64,000 nt of DNA from Diatrype stigma (lineage: Eukaryota; Ascomycota; Sordariomycetes; Xylariales; Diatrypaceae): the NCBI GenBank assembly GCA_022225965.2, contig JAKJXP020000046.1, positions 290,663 to 354,662 on the forward strand, given 5' to 3'. Position 1 is the stretch's first letter. Every line of letters begins with the position of its first letter. Position numbers and translations under genes: made by a program. The notes under the pieces were generated by a model. The model was not told the DNA's origin and ran no database searches. It saw nothing but the letters and a program-made list of their open reading frames with translations. This document shows, one piece after another, positions 55,641 to 64,000 of this stretch.

Positions 55641-56689
55641 CAAAACATAGCTAGCCCAGAATTAAGGTCTGATTCTGAAATAAGTTTCAGATATGGTTAT
55701 TAACCAAATATTGTATATATGTACATTTCCGTAATGCTAAAGTCCAGAAACAATAGGTCAAATCCTAGCTTTGCAGCCTCATACCATGTTATATCCTCAG
55801 ATTCTAAGGATCGGTATGAAGTTAGATGTTCTTATGGCTCTGAATCCCATGTGCCCATCTGAGCATTGCTTTGTATTGCCCACCAATTGTGCCCCAATTC
55901 ACCAACCCCGCAGTGAAGAGTTCCCCATTCTGCTCGTAGCTTGAGACGGCCCACTAAGGAGTGACTTTGTGTAAGTAGCAGCTTGCTTATCGCTAGGTAA
56001 CTCTGCGCCCGGTTAAAGCAGGAGCGATACCTGCAAAGTGTCCAGTTTGGGCTTATCGGCTTGTACTTGGTGACTGTAGCTGATCCGTGCGGCTCACCAT
56101 ACTTTCCATTAAGTTTAGCGCTTGGTAGGCATGTATGTAGTTAGGTTTAGATTGTAGCGGTTGTAGCAGCCCGTTAGCTGGCTAGGTGCGCTAAACCAGC
56201 AGGCTAGCAGGTACAATCGTACCGCACTTCCCATTCTCGGCATAAAAAGAAGCTCGTCGATTCCCTTGGGGAACTTTTCTCTCGGCGTTGGTTCTTAAGG
56301 AAACGTGTCCAAGAAGCTCCACCGGCTTCACTACAGAACGCAATATATCTGCCGCCAACAGACAGACAACACTCCGTTCTATTCTTCCCCAGATACTCAG
56401 AAGAATTTCTTTTTCTTCACTGAGCTCTGGGAGCAATCGACCCCCTTCCTTGAGACAGTATCTTGTCCTATCCCCCCGTCCAGTAGTAGTAGCTGGCAGT
56501 TGACTGCTCTCTCCATCTTCCCACATCGTCACCGTCGGCGCTACACTGCTACGAGTCAGCCTCGTATTTTGTTGTCGCCCGTTTCTCTCCTTGGTGCATA
56601 GATTATATTTACTACTGCATCTCTACCTATACACATCCTGGTATTAGTATCTTGTGTATTGCCAATCACTGGCACCGACATCCACCACC
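55641..56689 (+). promoter_or_regulatory. Calnexin upstream region
   Basis: 1.05 kb of ordinary composition between the RIP-mutated block and the calnexin start. It has CCAAT-type motifs near 55885 and 55898 and an A/T motif (GCATAAAAAGAAG) at about 56239. The last 400 bp are pyrimidine-rich, like a fungal 5' leader. No unfolded-protein-response element was identified with confidence. Confidence 0.45.
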
Positions 56690-58637
56690 ATGAAGTTCAC
56701 CGCTGCCCTTACGGCAGCTGTCTTGGCCTTTAGCGCCCGTGCTGAAGAGTCCGTTGTCGAGGAGTCGTCAACTACCTCGTCAATTGCACTTCCTACCTTC
56801 ACTGTAAGTCCTATCATGCGTATTCCCCTTCCCTATAATACTGCAAGTCCTATTACTGCGATCAGCACCCCGCTGCTACCGGGTATTTTCTTGGCAGAGA
56901 AGCCTTGATAGAACGATGTGCTAACTCTCGGCTCAACAGCCTACTACTCTGAAATCCGATGCATTCATCGAGCAGTTCACCGATGACTGGGAGGAGCGAT
57001 GGAAGCCTTCCCACGCCAAGAAGGAGACGACCGGCACCGACGAGGAGTGGGCATACGTTGGCGAGTGGGCCGTTGAGGAGCCTTATGTCTTCAAGGGAAT
57101 GGAGGGCGAGAAGGGTCTTGTGGTCAAGAACAAGGCTGCTCACCATGCCATCTCCGCCAAGCTCCCCAACAAGATCGACAACACCGACAATACCTTGGTC
57201 GTCCAGTACGAAGTAAAACTGCAGAGTAAGCTTTCCCACACCCACCCTGAAACTTTATTTGGGGGAGGAACAAAAGACTGACGCCTGCTTTAGAGGGTCT
57301 TGAGTGCGGTGGTGCTTACATGAAGCTTCTACGCGAGAATGAGGCTCTGCACCAGGAGGAGTTCAGCAACACAACTCCCTATGTGATCATGTTTGGCCCC
57401 GACAAGTGCGGTCACACCAACAAGGTTCACTTCATTTTCAACCACAAGAACCCCAAGACTGGCGAGTATGAGGAGAAGCATCTGGAGGCTGCCCCTCAGG
57501 CCACCATCGCCAAGACAACCGAGCTTTACACTCTGATTGTCCACCCTAACAACACTTTCACCATCCAAAAGAACCACCAGACTGTCCGCGAGGCCAGTCT
57601 GCTTGACCAGTTCAAGCCCGCTGTCAACCCCCCTGAGGAGATTGATGACCCGGAAGACTCCAAGCCTGAGGATTGGGTTAACGAGGCCCGTATTCCCGAC
57701 CCTGATGCCACCAAGCCAGAGGACTGGGATGAGGATGCGCCTTACGAAATCGTCGACGAGGAGGCCACTAAGCCTGAGGACTGGCTAGAGGACGAGCCCC
57801 TCACCGTTCCTGACCCCGAGGCTGAGAAGCCCGAGGACTGGGATGACGAGGAAGATGGCGACTGGATTCCCCCCACTGTCCCCAACCCCAAGTGTGCCGA
57901 CGTTTCTGGATGTGGCCCGTGGTCCAAGCCCACCAAGAAGAACCCCGACTACAAGGGCAAGTGGACCGCCCCTTACATCGACAACCCGGCTTACAAGGGT
58001 GTCTGGGCTCCTCGCAAGATCCCGAACCCCGACTACTACGAGGACAAGACCCCTGCCAACTTTGAGCCTATCGGCGCTGTAAGTTATCTGCGTTCATAAT
58101 ATTTCCGTGTGTCAAAACTAATGATTTGGTTAGATTGGCTTTGAGATCTGGACTATGCAGAACGACATCCTCTTTGACAACATCTACATTGGCCACTCGA
58201 TCGAAGAGGCTAAGCAGCTTGCTGCCGAGACCTGGGACCTGAAGCAGCCTGTGGAGAAGGCCCTCGAGGAGGCTGAGAAGCCCAAGAAGGATGACAAGCC
58301 TAAGTCGCCATCTGATCTCAAGTTCCTGGATGACCCTGTCCTCTACGTCAAGGAGAAGGTCGATCTATTCCTTACCATTGCCGCGAACGACCCCGTTCAG
58401 GCCATTAAGTTTGTTCCTGAGGTTCCCACTGCTATCGGCGGTCTCCTCGTCACTATCCTCGCCCTGATTGGCATCGTCACCGCCGGCAGCAGCGCACCCG
58501 CGCCTGTCAAGAAGGCTGCTGCGGATGCCAAGAGCAAGGCGGCGGATGCCAAGGACAAGGCTGCGGAGGCTGTGTCTACCGGTGCCGAGAACGTTAAGGC
58601 AGAGGTCAACAAGCGCACCAACAAAAACCAATCGTAG
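56690..58637 (+). CDS. CNE1: Calnexin, ER lectin chaperone
   Basis: Four exons (56690-56803, 56940-57225, 57294-58078, 58134-58637) give 562 residues. A signal peptide ([18 protein letters not shown]) is followed by the lectin-type beta-sandwich ([42 protein letters not shown] with the conserved Cys pair), then the P-domain: four KPEDW type-1 repeats (SKPEDW, TKPEDW, TKPEDW, EKPEDW) and type-2 repeats ([23 protein letters not shown]). The globular domain resumes ([17 protein letters not shown]), then a single transmembrane helix at about 494-512 and a cytosolic Lys/Ala-rich tail without a clear dilysine ER motif. It retains monoglucosylated glycoproteins for folding. Full length; all splice sites are GT...AG. 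Confidence 0.96.
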
Positions 58638-60889
58638 GTGTTGTGTTGGTGGTGCCGGGAGGAGATGTAAAGAAAAGAAAAGAGATACCAATGAAGACGA
58701 CGAGGCGGCAAGGCATGTGCCAGCTTATTGGAGCTGAGCAAGGAACTGTTTGGTCGTATTAAATCCACGCTATGATGCTTGCTGCTTTCAGGTCCAGTTT
58801 TCTTTATGCGCATTCGGTTGACTTGCACGGCGCGCGGGTGTATACTAGGCCACCAATCAAAGTAGTAAATTTGCTTTCTAAGTTCGATTAGTTCGATTCT
58901 GTCCTTTTACGAAGTGGTAATTGTGTTGTAGGCATGGTGGATAGCTTCTAGTAATGTAAGTATTCTACAAGGGGTGACCAAAATGCACCTTACGAATACA
59001 TAGCTCACTGCGCAACACAACGATACAGAATGTCATTGATAGATTACTAAGTAGGTAGGTAGGTAGGTATGGACTTTATTTGATTTCACTTCGTTTGGAT
59101 CTCCTCTTGATTACTGGTCATTAACGAGGAACCGCATAATACATCACCGCCATCAAGCAACTATAGTACCACCGTCAGTATCAACTTCAACTCGCGAGCC
59201 GAAAAGAAGCGGCGACCTATCACCTGCACGCGCAGAAGACCTCGGCCTGGCTGTAGTAGAGGCTGACGAGGCTGCTGCTGCTGCTGCTACTGACGCTGCT
59301 GCCATCGCCACCAGCATTACTATTTATTACTGCTGCGGTTGCTGGTGTTGGTGCCGGTGCTGCTAGATTGGTGACTCGCGCGTGGTCCTCGGCGTTGGGG
59401 CTTTTGTTCTGTTGATGGATGGTATTGAGGTCTCTGATAAAGGTGGAAGCGGCTGAAGACGATGACGATGACGATGATAAAAACGACAATGTCGGGCTGA
59501 TGGTTATAGGTAGAGAGGCTTAGGGGCTGCTGCAAGGATGGGGATCTGGTAGTAGTGTTAGTAGGGGAAATAAGGAGAGGGGGTAGGGGAGGAGTGTCTC
59601 GTGATGTTGTTTCTTTTACCGTCGTTTATGTGGCGGTGGTGTTGGGAGAAGGACTCCAGGTTAGCCCTGGGTCTGGGTAACCGCCGCCGCCGTCATCACC
59701 TCGACGACCACCACATTCGAGGTCGTGCTCAGCATTCGTCCACCACGATGCCCATCCATGAACCAGCATGCCGTCAGCGCATGGCGGAAAAGCAAGAGTA
59801 AGAGGAACACTGCCCAGACCATCTTGGTGGGTAAGGAGGTACTAGGTAGGTACGTAGGCATTGCGATAGGACTGGTGATCAAGTAAGCACCTACATATAG
59901 GTACCTGCGTGACAGGAATTGCACATACACAGCCGTGTCGTCCCAGGCATCATCAATCCACCCACGCAACGTGGTCCACGCTCAGCCCAATGGCGTCCAT
60001 GCTCCCTCCCTCCCCGTCGGCATAACTCGGGGGAACTTAATTTGGGAAGACCCAACCGGGCAGAGGGATATAAAAGTCATAATAAGAGCTTGAACTTTCA
60101 CCAGAACCACTTGCTTGGGGAAGGGGTACAGCTAGAGCACACCTATTTCACTTGGAGCACGTGTCATCTTGCCTCGCCAATCCGGCCGTCACGACACGAC
60201 AAGCCGGCCGGGTTAGGGCACATGGGGCAGTTAAGGTTGACAGGCTCCGTTGTATCAGAGATGTAGGGCAGTATTTCCGACTTACTGCCCGAACTCTTTT
60301 GCTGGGTGGTGGTGCTATGGGATGAGGCGAGGGTTCGAGTCCCTATATGCCCCATTCTTTTTCACATTTGGGTCCAGAATATCACGATGGGCGTGGTCAG
60401 GGTTCGAATCCCACGTACTGCTTTCTGATAAAGATGATATCTTTACATTAGACAGTAGGTAGGTAGGTACTGCGCCGGTTCACGTCCCTGCCTCCCTCCC
60501 TCCTGGTCTGCTCTGCTTTATCTACTCTGGTCCGATCCGTACTGTACTGTACTCTGAGCACTCGAGGCCCCCTTTTTGTCTATTGATCTATTTAAAAACC
60601 CGCGAAGGGTCCTCTCTCCCATAGCTCACCTCGGCCCTCGCTCGCTGTTTCTTTGTTTGTTTGTAACAAAACCAAAAAAAGTAAACCACCTAAGAAGGCA
60701 CTTCCCTCCCGCCGTCTTGCTCCATCTATGTCTATAAACATACCTGTACAACAACAACAGTGGTATCTTTCGTGCTTGCTCTCGCTGCCTTGAAAAAAGA
60801 AAAAAAGACTTGGCTCTATAGATTAAGTATGTAGGTAGTATTGATTAACGTCCACCCCCCCTTTTCCGCTTTACCTCATGTCTTGGTTT
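58638..60889. other. Intergenic between calnexin and the kinase gene
   Basis: 2.25 kb. It includes GGTA tetranucleotide runs (about 59049-59070), a Ser-coding trinucleotide region at about 59220-59490, two orphan tRNA B-box motifs (60332, 60401) and a TATA-like CTATTTAAAAACC at 60588-60600 not followed by a plus-strand gene. The minus-strand frame 59822-59661 (MVWAVFLLLLLFRHALTACW) resembles a signal peptide and could be the first exon of a small secreted protein, but I could not find a matching second exon. Confidence 0.45.
60266..60411 (+). other. Hairpin and two orphan tRNA B-box-like motifs
   Basis: GGGCAGTA (60266-60273) and TACTGCCC (60283-60290) form a perfect 8-bp stem. GGTTCGAGTCC at 60332-60342 and GGTTCGAATCC at 60401-60411 match the pol III B box; the first is followed 9 bases later by CCCATTCTTTTT, a T-run like a pol III terminator. 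No A box or cloverleaf could be folded, so these are at most tRNA-derived relics. Confidence 0.3.
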
Positions 60890-62268
60890 TTATTCGGCCT
60901 GGGCCCATCTGCGCTCCCGGAGGGGCATCTCGACCCCCTTGCGCTCCCTCGACCCGTCCGTCTCCGCCCTCCAGGCCCAGTACTCGCCCAGCCGCAGCTC
61001 GGCGTAGTTGGCGTAGTCGAAGTCGATCTGGGAAATGGTCGCCTGGATCAGGGCCCATATGCCCCAGTAGAACCCGGGGACCCCCCGGAACACGTCGACC
61101 TCGTGCAGCAGCTTTTGGGCCTCGGCCTGTACGTCTACTTCGCCGCCGCTGCAGTCTCCTTTCCCTTCCCCTTTTGGTAATAATTCGAAGTACGTGCGGG
61201 CGTACTCTTGTATGAACTCGGCCCGCTGTGCGCGCGTGGGCAGCGCGCCGTGGTCGCAGTCGAAGCCGCCCCACTCGGCGAAGTGGTTGGCGATGTCGAA
61301 GGCGGCGGGCGAGGGGGTGGCGTATTCGTAGTCGATGAAGTTCACGCACTCCTGCTCCTGAGAGCTGCTGTTGCCGTTCGTGCTTGCTGTCTGCTTCGGT
61401 TCGATGATGACATTCCCGCACAGGAGATCGCAGTGCGCAAAGACAAGCTACATCTCACCTCGTTAGCGAACTTGTAGTTGTTGTGCTGACATTCGTGGTC
61501 AATGCCGGCGGTTCATAGACAAAATCAAATGCTCACCCCATTCTCCCCTAGCCCTGGTCTCTGGCTCAATTCGCCAACCAGCCGTATGAGCTCTTTTTGT
61601 AAATCGGCCTGCCGCGTCCGCTGGGCTTCGGTCTTGGTGGGGAGGGCTAGTATCCATTTCTGCATGACTGTCCACACGTTGGGGGAGGGCTTTCCCGGTG
61701 CCACGGCGTCGATGTCCACGCCACCGTGGCCGTTGGTAGTGGCCCCATTGACACTATTCTTCCGCGGATGCGTCTCGTGTATACACGGCACAGTCGCGTG
61801 CCATTGAGCCAGCCGCCTTGCGACTGCCAGATATATCGAGGGAACCCTTAAATCTGCCGGGGCTGTGGGCCGGCCACGGATATACTGATACATCATGCCG
61901 TTGTTGAACCGTGCGAAGAGCTCGGGCGCCAGGCCGCATCGCATCAGTAATTCGTGGTTCTGTGTCTCGCGCGGGCGGTCTATTATCACGTCGGTGCCAT
62001 TTCCGTAGGCTCGTAGTAAGATGGCGGAATTATCGACCTCCTCTTCGGACAAGCCCTCCTTTTTGTTGACCGCTTTTAACAGGGTGTTCGTGATACCGTC
62101 GGTAAAGCGCACAAATTCGACCTGGGAGTCCGGACTGGCCCATTCTGGCCTCAAAGCCAGGACAAGCTTCCTGGCCGAGTCGGGATCGGTGCTTTCGTAT
62201 GCCAGTGGAATGAAGCGTATGTTGCCTAGACGGCCGTTGCAGACGCCGTTCGAGGCCTGGGAAGGCAT
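60890..62268 (-). CDS. Ethanolamine kinase (choline/ethanolamine kinase family)
   Basis: Two exons (62268-61537, 61447-60890; GTGAGC...TGTAG intron, phase 0) give 429 residues. It phosphorylates ethanolamine as the first step of the CDP-ethanolamine branch of the Kennedy pathway, in the cytosol. Signatures: FVRFTDGITNTLLK glycine-rich loop, ILLRAYGNGTDVIIDR, FARFNNGMMYQYIRG, the Brenner-type motif HCDLLCGN at 249-256, where Asp251 should be the catalytic base (Cys replaces the more common Asn), and the choline kinase motif FIDYEYA. It fits the ETNK/Eki1 group better than choline kinase because of GITN and FNNG, but substrate preference is not certain. An in-exon insert (NGATTNGHGGVDID) extends the middle. 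Confidence 0.9.
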
Positions 62269-63966
62269 GATGAGTCGGAATGCCGGTAACTGGTAATGGG
62301 GGGTTTAGGTAACGGTAACAGCAAGTTGGGAAATCTGCGAGCTGTTGTTGATTTAAGCAATGATGGGAGTAATAGGGGGTCGTTGTTTCACCGCCGAGAA
62401 TGTGGATATCGTGGGGTCTGTCGAGACGGCGCGGCGTGGGTCTCGCTAGCTGGGCTACCTAGACGTCGATAAGCCAATGCTAGATGGCCAGAGCAACAGT
62501 TGGTTAGGAGTGGGAGAAGATGCTTTAGGTTAGTAGCAGAGTAGGTAGGCAGGTAGTTGTTTAGATTTAAGTAGCTTGTGTTCGACCGTTTGGTCTGGTC
62601 TAGCTGATATATCGATTCCATTAGTTACGTTAGTTTATTGCAAAGATACTGGAAAAGGACGTCATTGCCGTGATCCACCATCGAGAGCCTGACAGGGCAC
62701 AGGGCACAGGGCACAGGGGAGTGCCAGGGGGCCAGGGCAGAGGGGTTCTGAGATGATCTACGGAGTACGAAGTACAAAGCACGGGCAGACGGGCAATCGG
62801 CAACTGGGACTGTGGGAGTTACAGGAACAGTTCGAAGCGTCGGGTGCTTGTGAAGATTGAAACCACTTCCAATGTTGTCATCTGATAGTCTACAATGCCG
62901 AACACAAATGATCATTACCCATTGCTGATAGGTAGAGAAAAGAGGATGGAGATTGTTGGAGCACGAGGGGTAATGGTGCAGGTGGGTATGTAAGGATCAT
63001 GACTGCCTACATATGCCCTTAGGTACCAAGCCGTCCAGGTACTTCGGTAGAGAGGATTTCGCACATGTAATTGGACGAGAGCTTCCTTTTTCTTGTGGGT
63101 TTCCATACATATAGCTATAGATTACATACAGTATTAGGTGCAATCGTGAACCCCAATCCTGTCAACAGGGCATGGCGGGGTGAGCCCCGTAGTGAAGGCA
63201 CACAGGCACACAGGCACACAGGCACACAGGCACACAGGCACACGGAAGAGAAGCCTCTTAGAGGGGCAATGCATCCTTCAAGGTTGTATTTGCCATCCAT
63301 CGTGAATGGATGTGACCATATTGCTGTTTCGGGTAAATAAAAAGATGGAACAAACCCAGCCATTGGAGGCGACCGGCACCCGACAGCCCGATGCATGCTA
63401 CTTCGTTTTGCAATCCCATCGTTGAAAAGGCATGCCACTTAATCGTAACTGTGCTGTGAATGAAGCACAAGCATGGCACGAGATATATTTCCATTCTCAG
63501 GTACCTGGAAGAGTGAGAACTTACCCTACCTAGGTAATGACGACGCTTATGGGTTACCCAACATTTCGCTAAATAGAGGTAGCAGGTACTAGGCCGTTAG
63601 TATGTAGGCGGAGGTCCAGAACCCGTCCTGGTGGTGCAGAACCTGACTAAAACAACAAGCATGTTGGCTGCACGCCGGCGTGGTAGCACCATTTCGTCAT
63701 GAGCCATTGGATTGCTAGCGCTTTTGCAAGCGTTGGGGCATGTGAAATTACCATCTAGATACGGCTGCAGTAGGCAGGTACCTTAGGTTACATGTATGTA
63801 CGTAATTCCCCGTCAATATCCATTGATTGCTACTACCAAAATGCTCAGTCAACATCTGCAAGAAAGCACATCTATCCAAATTTATCTACACGGGATGTAG
63901 GTTGCTAGGACAGTGCAGCACGGCATTCGGCGGAGGCCGACCACTTACTCAGGGGTAGGCGGGGAG

Positions 63967-63969
<3 letters not shown>
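62269..63969. other. Right-hand intergenic region with short tandem repeats
   Basis: No gene is seen. It contains a GGGCACA repeat at about 62693-62718 and six copies of an 8-bp CACACAGG unit at about 63198-63243. The remainder is anonymous, with frequent TAGGTA motifs. The first few hundred bases are the kinase promoter. Confidence 0.6.

Positions 63970-63997
<28 letters not shown>
63970..63997. repeat. 28-G homopolymer at the window end
   Basis: An uninterrupted run of 28 G followed by AAA and the end of the sequence. Long G runs stall sequencing, so this may mark a contig edge or a sequencing artefact rather than a true genomic tract. Confidence 0.9.
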
Positions 63998-64000
63998 AAA

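Noticed and set aside
59220..59535. Ser-rich or hydrophobic small ORFs on the minus strand
   Set aside because: Built from CTG/CAT trinucleotide repeats readable in all frames; no consistent gene model could be made.
60222..60356. Possible intron-containing tRNA (TGGGGCA ... TGCCCCA ends)
   Set aside because: The acceptor-like ends pair, but no D arm, anticodon arm or A box fits between them.
63198..63243. CRISPR-like or telomeric array
   Set aside because: It is a simple 8-bp CACACAGG tandem repeat with no spacers, and it is not TTAGGG.

Overview
The window is nuclear DNA of a filamentous ascomycete (Pezizomycotina, most likely Sordariomycetes). Genes are short-intron (44 to about 230 bp, GT...AG), GC-rich at third positions and widely spaced, and they include typical fungal families: a Zn(II)2Cys6 regulator, a microsomal P450, a GPI-anchored Ser/Thr-rich protein and calnexin. 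A block of about 16 kb is converted to AT-rich DNA that has almost lost CpA/TpG while keeping CpG, the signature of repeat-induced point mutation (RIP). Exon boundaries given here were worked out by eye from reading frame, splice signals and family conservation.

Layout. 1-5,700 is an accessory, repeat-rich segment: minisatellites, an intact F-box-type gene (909-2159), a diverged paralogue broken by a frameshift and a stop (3790-5041), and a RIP-scarred palindromic MITE-like element (5372-5656). 8.0-11.3 kb holds two conserved housekeeping genes facing each other: the mitochondrial tRNA-modification enzyme QRI7/OSGEPL1, with an 18-histidine run, and proteasome subunit beta-5 (PRE2). 11,848-13,744 is a non-autonomous LTR retrotransposon with near-identical LTRs of about 213 bp and a zinc-finger ORF. 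14.97-20.76 kb contains P450, short-chain dehydrogenase and Zn2Cys6 regulator side by side, a possible small metabolic module. A secreted lysozyme-like protein follows at 24.8 kb. 27.0-39.0 kb carries MSH5 (meiotic crossover), EMC5 (ER membrane insertase), a HAD phosphatase, a GPI-anchored cell-surface protein and MDE1 (methionine salvage).

39.7-55.6 kb is the RIP-mutated heterochromatin-like block. It contains the wreck of an autonomous Helitron (Rep HUH domain plus PIF1-type helicase, readable through RIP changes), a pair of about 100-bp inverted repeats 10 kb apart, tandem repeats, an intact lysine-rich pentapeptide-repeat ORF, and remnants of other coding sequences. 56.7-58.6 kb is calnexin (four exons), and 60.9-62.3 kb is an ethanolamine-kinase-type enzyme on the minus strand. 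The right end is intergenic with short tandem repeats and stops in a 28-G run, which looks like a contig edge.

Functional links: EMC5, calnexin and ethanolamine kinase all serve ER membrane biology, but they are far apart and probably not co-regulated as a unit. The only plausible local gene set is P450-SDR-regulator. No single undescribed system is proven. The strongest candidates for follow-up are the 10-kb inverted-repeat-bounded Helitron-containing block, the RIP-surviving lysine-repeat ORF, and the minisatellite-associated F-box pair.
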